From JBBQHM01 sp038323965 (lineage in GTDB: Bacteria > Verrucomicrobiota > Verrucomicrobiia > Chthoniobacterales > UBA10450), in the NCBI GenBank assembly GCA_038323965.1, contig JBBQHM010000026.1, positions 1-23,704 on the forward strand: a stretch of 23,704 nt of DNA, read 5' to 3'. Below, one piece after another: positions 14,243-21,118 of the stretch. Below the pieces are notes generated by a model. It was not told the origin of the DNA and did not search any database. It saw only the letters and a program-made list of their open reading frames with translations. The first letter of the stretch is position 1, and every line of letters starts with the position of its first letter. The position numbers and the translations under genes are program-made.

Positions 14243-14340
14243 TGGAGGCGAGGGGAGTTGAACCCCTGTGTTGATTCTTAGCCCATCATCTTTGTCTCTT
14301 ACCAGGGAGATGCACCTTTAGAGACTTGTATGGACACTGC
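14243..14340 (-). ncRNA. tmRNA (ssrA) 3'-end fragment
   Basis: On the minus strand, AGGGG-TTCAACT-CCCCT (14251-14267) is a T-arm with the TTCAACT loop typical of tmRNA. It is followed by the acceptor 3' strand CGCCTCC and discriminator A at 14243; no CCA is encoded. Upstream is a pseudoknot-like structure: GTCTCT (plus 14320-14325) pairs with AGAGAC (14294-14299), while the loop CATCT (14308-14312) can pair with AGATG (14287-14291), as in the last tmRNA pseudoknots. No matching 5' acceptor (GGAGGCG) or tag reading frame lies within the next few hundred bases, which instead encode an integrase. So this is a 3' fragment, most likely an attachment-site remnant. A tRNA-Ser-like alternative is unlikely because no anticodon arm fits. 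Confidence 0.6.
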
Positions 14341-14366
14341 CGGATGTTGCCAGTACCGTTGCTACC

Positions 14367-15498
14367 ACGGCGGCTTCTTTACGACGCAAACAACAATCGA
14401 AATATTGGTTTGGCTGTTTCACCCTTGCCGACGGCAGCCGAACGCAGCGCAGCACCCGCGTGACGGATCGGAAAATAGCTCAGCGCATTGCTGATGAATT
14501 TGAGGCCGCAGCCCGTCATCGCGCCACTGCAAGACAGGCACAACGGGTGATAGCCGACATTTTTCGCCGTCAAACAGGTTCTACGCTCCCGCGAGAGGGC
14601 GTCAGGCAATATTTTAATTCTTGGTTGACCCGGAAGACGGCGGTTAGCACATATATTTTCTAGGCAGCAAAAGCGAAACGGTTCGTTGACTGGCTCGGCG
14701 CAGCGGCTGATGCCGAATTGAATCAAATTTCCTGCGCGGACATTCTCAGATTTCGAACGGAGGAGATAGAGCGAGTCCGTCCCGCAACAGTAAATCACGA
14801 AATTAAGGTCATCCGAATGGTGTTTGAACAAGCCAAGCGCGACGGCTTAATCGCCGACAACCCCGCGGAATCGATCAAGCAACTAAATCGCGGAGGACGC
14901 AGCAACCGACGCCCCTTCACGATTCCCGAAATCGAACGTCTACTTGAAACGGCAGATGACGAGTGGCGGTCACTCATTCTGTTTGGTCTTTATACCGGGC
15001 AGCGCCCGGGGGATCTCGCGCGGCTGACATGGACTAATGTTGATTTGGCTCGGGAGGAAATCAGGCTGGTGACAAGCAAGACGGGGCGACAGCATCCCGC
15101 TCGCACCTCCGTTGCGCCAGCACGTGGAGAGTCTGGTCGTTGACGATAATCCGCGTCAGCCTCTGCATCCGCGCGCATTTGCCTCGGTCGAGAAGAGTGG
15201 CAAGGTCGGCACGCTTTCCCGGCAATTCTATGAATTGAAGGTGGCCGCGGGAATGGCTCCCGCGAAGAGGCACCGAAAGGGCGAACGCGCTAACGATCGC
15301 CACGACCAATCAGAGATTTCCTTCCACGCGCTTAGGCACACTGCCACAAGTCTCATGAAGAACGCCGGCATCCCTGCGGCGATTGTGCAAGATATCATCA
15401 GGCATGAGAGCGAAGCGATTTCTGCCCATTACACGGACATTGATGAAGCTGCGAAGCGGAATGCGCTACAGAGAATGCCAAGGGTGTGCGTTCGATAA
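14367..15498 (+). pseudogene. Tyrosine recombinase/integrase, degraded
   Basis: The frame begins with an SAM-like N-terminal domain (ASLRRKQQSKYWFGCFTLAD, RKIAQRIADEFEAAARHR) and has the core-binding part RPATVNHEIKVIRMVFEQAK. The catalytic domain shows Arg in LYTGQRPGDLARL, Lys in TSKTGR, HALRH, IRHES and the Tyr in SAHYTDID. Three lesions are visible. The expected start codon is ACG (14367). An in-frame TAG at 14661-14663 interrupts the N-terminal part, with the same frame resuming as AAKAKRFVDWLG. A frame change near 15090 (probably loss of two bases) breaks the catalytic domain between Lys and HALRH. The enzyme is dead. It lies between a tmRNA 3' fragment and a tRNA-Gly 3' fragment, consistent with a decayed genomic island. 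Confidence 0.85.
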
Positions 15499-15522
15499 AG
15501 CGCATGGCCACGAAAGCGACCC

Positions 15523-15547
15523 GAGGGTTCGATTCCCTTCACCCGCT
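15523..15547 (+). other. tRNA-Gly 3' fragment, candidate attachment site
   Basis: GAGGG-TTCGATT-CCCTT followed by CACCCGC-T is a T-arm plus acceptor 3' strand. The implied acceptor partner GCGGGTG is the usual start of bacterial tRNA-Gly. No such 5' half, D-arm or anticodon arm lies upstream, where the integrase tail is encoded. It therefore is a 3' fragment only, 24 bases behind the integrase stop and on the same strand, as expected of an att site. Confidence 0.65.
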
Positions 15548-15832
15548 ATCTTTTTGATTCGTAGTAGTTTACGGTTTATTGATGGCGTTGCTGTTCTGAG
15601 TGCTAACGCTCAGTGCTAACGTATCCACACGCGTCCGCCCACGGCTACGGTAGGTTTCGGGCGTTTATTTAACGACGAGTCTCTGGCGCGCACGAAGTGG
15701 CCGGCGTTGTTTAAACCCCACCAATCGAGCGGCACATTCATGGCGGGTCTTCGAAGTGACGGCTCGATCTGTCGACGGCGAACGATTTGAGCTTTTATTG
15801 GCATTAGATGTGTCGGATAAAAACATTCCCAA
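15548..15832. other. Non-coding stretch between integrase and hsdM relics
   Basis: This stretch of 285 bases holds the direct repeat at 15599-15621 and no convincing gene. An open frame on the minus strand (15616-16026) overlaps the hsdM relic and has no domain-like features. Confidence 0.45.
15597..15621. repeat. Tandem 10-base direct repeat with hairpin
   Basis: AGTGCTAACG occurs at 15599-15608 and again at 15612-15621, a 13-base period. The first copy lies in an imperfect hairpin TGAGTG-CTAA-CGCTCA (15597-15612). The position just beyond the tRNA fragment suggests integrase arm-binding sites, but no binding data are implied. Confidence 0.5.
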
Positions 15833-16460
15833 GTGTCCCCGCGCTCCGGAAACAAAAACAGCTCCTCCGCCTCTCTTGGCTTCGAAGCGAAGCTCTGGCT
15901 CGCCGCCGACAAGCTACGCAGCAACATGGACGCCGCGGAATACAAGCACGTCGTCCTCGGGCTCATCTTCCTTAAGTAGATCTCCGATACGTCTTCTGGG
16001 TTCCGAAAGAAGCCCATTGGTCGCACCTCCGGGCAAACGCTAAGCAGTCAAACATTGGAAAGCTTGTCGATGACGCGATGGTCGCGATCGAACGTGACAA
16101 CCAGCGCCTCAAAGGCGTTCTCCCGAAAGATTACGCACGTCCAGCTCTGGACAAGAGCCGGGCGAGCTCATCGATCTCATCGGGACGATTGTCCTTATCC
16201 GGTCCTCGCCTGGTGTGGACGTTGCTAGAGCGGAACTCCCCGCCGTTGCCGGCCAAGCTGAAGCCAAAGGAAAAGTCGAAACGCCGCCTTTGCCTTCCCA
16301 TCGCTCCGTCGATCTACTCGGCCGCGTTTACAAGATGCTCGCACCTTACAAGGGCTGCATTTACGATCCCTGTTGCGGGTCCGGCGGCATGTTCGTGCAA
16401 TCGGAAAAATTCGTCGAAGCGGCAAGATTGGCGACATCAGTGAAGAATCTTGTCAGGTAA
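15833..16460 (+). pseudogene. hsdM: Type I restriction-modification methylase subunit HsdM, heavily degraded
   Basis: Pieces of an HsdM protein can be followed across frames. From GTG 15833: SLGFEAKLWLAADKLRSNMD, AAEYKHVVLGLIFLK, then TAG at 15977-15979 where the family reads KYISD. One frame over: FWVPKEAHWSHLRANAKQ, IGKLVDDAMVAIERDNQRLK, GVLPKDYARPALDK. Another shift gives GELIDLIGTI, and finally DLLGRVYKMLAPYKG and the SAM motif YDPCCGSGGMFVQSEKFVEA. Internal pieces are missing: the segment before FWVPK and the one between GRVY and MLAPYKG. The catalytic NPPF/Y region and specificity half are absent. No hsdS or hsdR is seen nearby. It is a relic of cargo carried by the neighbouring integrase element. 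Confidence 0.85.
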
Positions 16461-16587
16461 AGAATTGCCTGTGCATCGTTGGCTTGCGATGTGAGCCGAA
16501 CAGTTGAGTGAAATGCGCATCGAGCTCATCCAGTGCGAGCCTCAATATTTCAGTGCGCTGCGATTACTAGAAAAGATAAACTCGTCT

Positions 16588-16592
16588 AAGGA
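16588..16592 (+). promoter_or_regulatory. Ribosome binding site deciding the glycosyltransferase start
   Basis: AAGGA lies 10 bases before ATG 16603. The longer open frame from TTG 16504 or ATG 16513 has no such site, and its extra ~33 residues do not resemble the family N-terminus. Confidence 0.5.
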
Positions 16593-16602
16593 CCGAATCG
16601 GA

Positions 16603-17775
16603 ATGTCGAATGACATCATAGCAAGTTATTGCACCACATTTCTCAAGCCGGAGATGTGGCATATCTACCGCCAGATCAAAGCACTCCGCGGGGTTCGCAC
16701 GTTTGTGGTCACCAAACGGGTGGAAAACACGCAGCAATTTCCCTTTAGCGACCTCGAGGTTATTCCGAAACGGGCGGACTGCTCTTTGGCGGCGCATGGT
16801 TGGCTGAAGTTTGTGAAGCGCGAGCCGCCTCTCATATATCGGGGTGAATATCAACGCCTAGCCGCGGTTTTAGCACGCCGGAAAGCCCAACTTTTGCACG
16901 TGTATTTTGGCCATGTGGGCGTGCACCTACTTCCATTAATGGAACGCTGGAACAGGCCCTGCATCGTTTCTTTCCACGGCTCGGACCTGGGGCAAAAAGC
17001 GGCGAATATTGATGGATACGCTGCTAAATTGAAACGACTCTTTAAAGTTACGCCTTTGATTTTGGCAAGGTCAGAATCAGTTGCTGGTCGATTAATAAGC
17101 CTTGGATGTTCCCCCGACCGGTTGCGAATTAATCGGGCCGGTCTTCCGCTGGATAAATTTCCGTTCGTAGAACGCAGTCAACCCGTTGGCGGTCGCTGGC
17201 GCTTCTTGCAAGCTTGCCGCCTAATTCCAAGGAAGGGAGTGGGGTCTGCCATACGCGCTTTTGCAGCTTTTCAACGCGAATATCCGAACTCGGAGTTTGT
17301 TATAGCGGGCAAGGGACCCCTTCAGCCACAGCTTGAAAAGTTAATCGCGCAACTTGGTGTCTCGGGTAAGGTCCGATTTTGCGGGTTTCTCACGCAACCG
17401 CAGTTACTGGAGCTCTACGCGCGCTCTCATGTTTTTCTTCATCCAAGCGAAACTCCGGCCGATGAGGATCAAGAGGACGTGCCGAACAGTATTTTGGAAG
17501 CAATGGCGACTGGTTTGACGGTCGTGGCCACTAAGCACGGAGGAATTGTCGAAGCCGTTGAAAACGAGCGGACCGGCCTGCTTGTCCGCGAAGGCGATCA
17601 TGTTGCCCTTGTTAATGCGATGCTACGAATCGTCGCCACGCCAGAAGCTTTTCGCGAGATGGGTGGACGCGCAAGAACCGCCGCCACAGCAAATTTCGAA
17701 CAAAATGAGCAGGTTGGGCACTTGGAGTCATATTATCGCGAAGCGATGGCCCTATATAAGGAACGGGCATTTTAG
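16603..17775 (+). CDS. GT4-family glycosyltransferase (WcaL/AmsK-like)
   Basis: The 390-residue protein is a GT-B fold glycosyltransferase. Near the N-terminus is IASYCTTFLKPEMWHIYRQI, the beginning usual in colanic-acid-type GT4 enzymes. VSFHGSDLGQKA marks the acceptor domain. The C-terminal nucleotide-sugar half has LQACRLIPRKGVGSAIRAF, FVIAGKGPLQ, VRFCGFLTQPQLLELYARS, VFLHPSETPADEDQEDVPNS followed by ILEAMATGLTVVATKHGGI and ENERTGLLV. GT4 enzymes are retaining and add sugars to lipid-linked or surface polysaccharides on the cytoplasmic side. The D-E-D-Q-E-D-V-P-N insertion before the EX7E element is typical of the WcaL/AmsK branch. The gene stands alone between the degraded island and the DUF4331 operon, so its polysaccharide cannot be named. 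It may be island cargo that stayed intact. Confidence 0.85.
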   Translation: MSNDIIASYCTTFLKPEMWHIYRQIKALRGVRTFVVTKRVENTQQFPFSDLEVIPKRADCSLAAHGWLKFVKREPPLIYRGEYQRLAAVLARRKAQLLHVYFGHVGVHLLPLMERWNRPCIVSFHGSDLGQKAANIDGYAAKLKRLFKVTPLILARSESVAGRLISLGCSPDRLRINRAGLPLDKFPFVERSQPVGGRWRFLQACRLIPRKGVGSAIRAFAAFQREYPNSEFVIAGKGPLQPQLEKLIAQLGVSGKVRFCGFLTQPQLLELYARSHVFLHPSETPADEDQEDVPNSILEAMATGLTVVATKHGGIVEAVENERTGLLVREGDHVALVNAMLRIVATPEAFREMGGRARTAATANFEQNEQVGHLESYYREAMALYKERAF

Positions 17776-17984
17776 CCACACAGTGGTGACGAGAGTCCAA
17801 CGCTTCTTTGCCCGTGAGCGCGTAAACGGCTCAAATATGACCTCTCACGTTTCGACGATGAGTGAGGCCTCTTCACTACGCACATTTCGCAGCGCTCAGG
17901 TGGTTGATCAGCGTACCATTACGAGCGGGATCTTTTAAAAAGTTTTAAGCATCCATGCGTGCCGGTCGTGCCGTATTACCTTTA

Positions 17985-17999
17985 CAATTACGTGAATTG
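17985..17999. promoter_or_regulatory. Palindrome upstream of the DUF4331 operon, candidate operator
   Basis: CAATT (17985-17989) and AATTG (17995-17999) are perfect inverted copies around ACGTG. The site ends 26 bases before a TATAAT box, the place where an activator overlapping the -35 region would bind. No recognisable -35 hexamer stands at the normal 17-base distance, which fits an activator-dependent promoter. This is inference. Confidence 0.35.
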
Positions 18000-18025
18000 T
18001 TCGCTCCGACCGAAGCGTAATCAAA

Positions 18026-18031
18026 TATAAT
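18026..18031 (+). promoter_or_regulatory. Probable -10 box (TATAAT) of the DUF4331 operon
   Basis: An exact TATAAT lies 32 bases before the start codon of the DUF4331 gene in an AT-rich patch. The only TTG-type hexamer nearby (TTGTTC at 17997-18002) is 23 bases upstream, too far for a standard sigma-70 pair. Confidence 0.45.
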
Positions 18032-18063
18032 ACTGCCTAACAAATTTCAGAAAGAGAAGACCA

Positions 18064-19668
18064 ATGCTTAAAAAACCCAGCTCGAATGTTCTCGTGTCAA
18101 TCGCTCATATTACGTGCGCGCTTTTTGCGATTTCACTACTTAGCACACCTGTTCAAGGATCAAGTCACCGGGAGGCTCCGTCTACCGCTGTCGACCCGCA
18201 AGTTGACGCAACCGACGTGTATGCGTTCGTCGATCCCATTAATACGGATCGGGTAACGCTTATTGCTAATTTCATTCCGTTCCAACTGCCGCAGGGCGGC
18301 CCGAACTTCTATCAGTTTGGCGACAACGTTCTTTACGAGATCAGGATCGATAACGTCGGGGATGGCGCAGACCACATTGCGATCCAGTTCAAGTTCCGGA
18401 CGACCGTCGCCAATCCAAACACCTTCCTTTACAACACGGGGCAAGTCCTTTCGCTGGATAGCCCCAATCTAAACATTAAACAGTTTTATGATGTAACGGT
18501 TGTCCGTAATCCCGGGGCGCCGAATCAAACCTCCGCGACGATTGCCACGAATGTTCCGGTTGCCCCGGCTAACGTCGGGCCGCGTTCAACGCCGAACTAC
18601 GAAGTTAACCTCGGGTTGCCGGCGGTAAGCTCGTTCAACTCCGCGGCGGGAACCAATGACATTCAGGTTTTCGCAGGTTCACGGGACGATCCGTTTTTCA
18701 TCGATGTTGGCTCCGCCTTCGATCTCTTAGGCTTGCGTCCTTTCAACCTGGCGCACCTAATTCCGCTGGCGACCGCGGCTGGAGTGGACGGGCTCTTCGG
18801 TCTGAACGTCAACACCATCGCCATTCAAGCGCCGATTCGGGAGCTGACCTCGGACAGACAGCCTTTGCCAGCGAGCAATCCGCAGAATGATCCGCGCGCA
18901 GTAATTGGCGTGTGGTCCGCAGCCTCGCGTCCAGGCAATATCACTTTCGCACCAGACCGCAGCGGGAGAATCACCTTTAGCGGCACTCCGGTGCAACTTT
19001 CTCGCCTGGGTAATCCGTTGGTGAATGAATTGATTATCCCGCTTGGAATGAAGGATCACTTCAACTTTTCTCTGCCTTCGGGAGACGCCCAATTCGCCAG
19101 TTACGTGCTCGATCCCGAGCCGGCCAGGCTGATCCATCAGCTCTATCCTACGATTAATGTGCCGCCGACGCCTCGGAGCGACGTGGCTACTATTTTTCTC
19201 ACTGGCGTTCCGGGCCTGAACGTGCAAACGAACCAAGCCGGACCGGGAGTAAACGCATTTCCCGGGCAGCCCGCTAACACGGTCCCGAATGAACGGCTGC
19301 GACTTAATATGGGTATTCCGCCGACGCCCGGGACTGCATCCGCGGCTGGCACCGCTAATCGACTGGGATTCCTCGGCGGTGATAATGCCGGCTACCCAAA
19401 TGGCCGGCGTGTGGGTGATGACGTTCCCGACATCATATTGCGTGTCGCCGCTGGCGGGACTCCGTTAACGCCTGCGTTTAACATTTCGCCGAATAAAGAC
19501 CTCGGCGACGGTGTGAATGAGAATGATCGCCCGTTTCTGACCCGGTTCCCGTATGTGGCGACGCCGTATGCGGGCTATGACAGCCCGACCACTGGTCCCA
19601 ACGGGGTCGGGACGACGGACACCAATGCTCCCGCCGCGCCTAAACCGGAGCCAACGCCGCGTCCGTAA
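18064..19668 (+). CDS. Exported DUF4331 family protein
   Basis: The 534-residue protein has a signal peptide (basic MLKKPSSN, hydrophobic ITCALFAISLLSTPV, cleavage after VQG near residue 32). The mature part begins SSHREAPSTAVDPQVDATDV followed by YAFVDP, which is the defining start of DUF4331. Further family features are NVLYEIRIDN, FAGSRDDPFFIDVG, the conserved F-D-L, NTIAIQAPI, and IPLGMKDHFN. The SHREAP His/Arg/Glu and Asp residues near the new N-terminus are suggestive of metal or ligand binding, but the function of the family is unknown. It is probably periplasmic or secreted. A purine-rich AGAAAGAGAAGA precedes ATG 18064. The downstream TPR and metal-transporter genes suggest a role in metal or trace-element handling. 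Confidence 0.85.
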   Translation: MLKKPSSNVLVSIAHITCALFAISLLSTPVQGSSHREAPSTAVDPQVDATDVYAFVDPINTDRVTLIANFIPFQLPQGGPNFYQFGDNVLYEIRIDNVGDGADHIAIQFKFRTTVANPNTFLYNTGQVLSLDSPNLNIKQFYDVTVVRNPGAPNQTSATIATNVPVAPANVGPRSTPNYEVNLGLPAVSSFNSAAGTNDIQVFAGSRDDPFFIDVGSAFDLLGLRPFNLAHLIPLATAAGVDGLFGLNVNTIAIQAPIRELTSDRQPLPASNPQNDPRAVIGVWSAASRPGNITFAPDRSGRITFSGTPVQLSRLGNPLVNELIIPLGMKDHFNFSLPSGDAQFASYVLDPEPARLIHQLYPTINVPPTPRSDVATIFLTGVPGLNVQTNQAGPGVNAFPGQPANTVPNERLRLNMGIPPTPGTASAAGTANRLGFLGGDNAGYPNGRRVGDDVPDIILRVAAGGTPLTPAFNISPNKDLGDGVNENDRPFLTRFPYVATPYAGYDSPTTGPNGVGTTDTNAPAAPKPEPTPRP

Positions 19669-19716
19669 ATAGATCTTGAAAAGCGCCAATCCAACGATTG
19701 GTGTTGATAAGGTGAA

Positions 19717-19764
19717 CGCCGGAGCAACGCTCCCGAAAGGGACGGCGCTCCGGCGCTCTTTTTT
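19717..19764 (+). terminator. Terminator or attenuator between DUF4331 and TPR genes
   Basis: CGCCGGAGC (19717-19725) pairs perfectly with GCTCCGGCG (19747-19755). Inside, TCCC-GAAA-GGGA (19731-19742) forms a second short hairpin. CTC and six T follow (19759-19764). It is an intrinsic terminator by structure, yet the next gene starts 17 bases later, leaving no room for a promoter. It probably lowers expression of the downstream genes relative to DUF4331. Confidence 0.85.
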
Positions 19765-19768
19765 AATG

Positions 19769-19773
19769 AAGGA
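19769..19773 (+). promoter_or_regulatory. Ribosome binding site deciding the TPR start
   Basis: AAGGA stands 7 bases before GTG 19781. The in-frame ATG 19766 directly abuts the terminator T run and has no Shine-Dalgarno. The longer frame from TTG 19676 would run through the terminator. Confidence 0.6.
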
Positions 19774-19780
19774 TGTGCTC

Positions 19781-21115
19781 GTGAAAATATTAGCCAAGGG
19801 CGGACTTCTGCTCGCTCTTTCACTCGCCTCGGCTTTCGTTTACACTCGGGCATTTTCGCGACCGCCGACGGCGTCGCCACTTCCGCACAAGCCTCAGGAG
19901 GTTGCGCGACCGCCAGTCCAGAACATTACCGCCGCTGATCGCGCGATCGATCGGGCGGAAAAAATCATTCAGCGCGATCCAGATGCATGCGAAGGATACA
20001 ACGAGTTAGGCGCGGCGTTTATGCAGAAAGCGCGCGAGACGGGCGACTTTTCCTTCACTAAGCGCGCCGAAGCCGCGACTGAACGTTCCTCGACTCTTGC
20101 ACCCGACAATTATGGTGCACTCAAGCTGCGCGCCAAGCTGGCGGCGGCCAATCATCGCTTCGCTGAGGCTCTCGAGACGGCTCAGCGGGCTCTCGAGCGA
20201 AGCCCGCGCGATCTCGAAATGCGCGGCATCGTGACCGATGCAAATGTCGAGCTTGGCCATTATCCCGAGGCGATGGACGCTGCGGCGGCGATGATTGAGA
20301 TACGTCCCTATGCGCCGTCGTATGCGCGTGTCTCTTACCTTAGCTCTCTGCACGGAGATACGGCGGGCGCGGTTGCGGCGATGCGCATGGCCGAGCAATC
20401 AGCCGCAGACGCGGAAAGCCTGGCTTGGTGCGCGGTTCATTTGGGCGATGAGTTGATGAATGCCGGTCAGCGCGCCGAGGCCGAGCATGAATACGACCGG
20501 GCGCTCTTCGCCTTTCCCAACTACCACTTCGCTCTTGCCGCAAAAGCTCGTGCCCGCGTTGCTGCGGGAAATTTAGACGCAGCGGTGGCATTTTATGAGC
20601 GCGCCCAGGAACGCGTTCCATTGCCCGATGTCGCCATCGCCTTGGGAAATCTTTATGTCACGCTTGGCCGCGCGACCGAGGCACAAAAACAGTACGCTCT
20701 GGCCGAATTTATCGATCGCTCGGGCAACGCCGGTGCTGGCACCTACTCGCGGCAAATCGCCCTCTCGTGGGCGGACCGCGGCATCAACCTTGATCAAGCG
20801 CTGGCAATTGCTCAACGGGAGCGGGCTGCGCGCTCCGATATCTACACCAGCGATCTGCTCGCCTGGTGTTTTTTCCGCAAGGGTCAGCTTACCGAAGCGA
20901 AAACTGCGATCGAGGAAGCGCTTCGGCTTAAAACCCGTGACGCCCAATTAAACTATCATGCCGGAATGATCTACCAGGCCTTCGGCGACCCGCCGAACGC
21001 AATCGAACATCTTCGACTCGCGCTCGAGATTAATCCAACCTTTGATTTGTTGCAGGCGCAAACGGCGAAACAGACTTTGCAAATCCTGACAGCTACCATT
21101 TCGGCTCAGAGGTAA
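19781..21115 (+). CDS. Membrane-anchored tetratricopeptide-repeat protein
   Basis: With GTG 19781 as start the protein has 444 residues. The start gives MKILAKGGLLLALSLASAFV, an N-terminal anchor or signal segment, followed by a Pro-rich linker to about residue 48. The rest is helical TPR repeats. Typical units are ACEGYNELGAAFMQKARETG, FAEALETAQRALERSPRDLE, AEHEYDRALFAFPNYHFALA, LDAAVAFYERAQERVPLPDV, LTEAKTAIEEALRLKTRDAQ, and AIEHLRLALEINPTFDLLQA, with Gly/Ala-Tyr/Leu-Ala-Pro spacing of 34 residues in most. TPR proteins are protein-binding scaffolds. It probably faces the periplasm, and its stop codon and the SD of the transporter overlap (AGAGGTAA), so the two are coupled. A role in assembling or loading the DUF4331 protein or the transporter is inference. 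Confidence 0.83.
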   Translation: MKILAKGGLLLALSLASAFVYTRAFSRPPTASPLPHKPQEVARPPVQNITAADRAIDRAEKIIQRDPDACEGYNELGAAFMQKARETGDFSFTKRAEAATERSSTLAPDNYGALKLRAKLAAANHRFAEALETAQRALERSPRDLEMRGIVTDANVELGHYPEAMDAAAAMIEIRPYAPSYARVSYLSSLHGDTAGAVAAMRMAEQSAADAESLAWCAVHLGDELMNAGQRAEAEHEYDRALFAFPNYHFALAAKARARVAAGNLDAAVAFYERAQERVPLPDVAIALGNLYVTLGRATEAQKQYALAEFIDRSGNAGAGTYSRQIALSWADRGINLDQALAIAQRERAARSDIYTSDLLAWCFFRKGQLTEAKTAIEEALRLKTRDAQLNYHAGMIYQAFGDPPNAIEHLRLALEINPTFDLLQAQTAKQTLQILTATISAQR

Positions 21116-21118
21116 CCG

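Noticed and set aside
14379..14831. 150-codon open frame on the minus strand in the integrase region
   Set aside because: Antisense to the integrase pseudogene; no motif, and the integrase reading explains the bases.
15478..15548. A complete tRNA ending in the Gly-like T-arm
   Set aside because: GGGTG upstream can pair with CACCC, and a short D-like stem exists, but the anticodon stem does not form, the D-loop lacks GG and the bases encode the integrase C-terminus.
15616..16026. 136-codon open frame on the minus strand between island relics
   Set aside because: Overlaps the hsdM relic, and composition is not protein-like.
16504..16602. Longer N-terminus of the glycosyltransferase
   Set aside because: No Shine-Dalgarno and the added residues do not fit the family start; ATG 16603 has AAGGA at 10 bases.
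19676..19780. TTG or ATG 19766 starts for the TPR gene
   Set aside because: They would put the terminator hairpin inside or against the coding region; GTG 19781 has a proper ribosome binding site.
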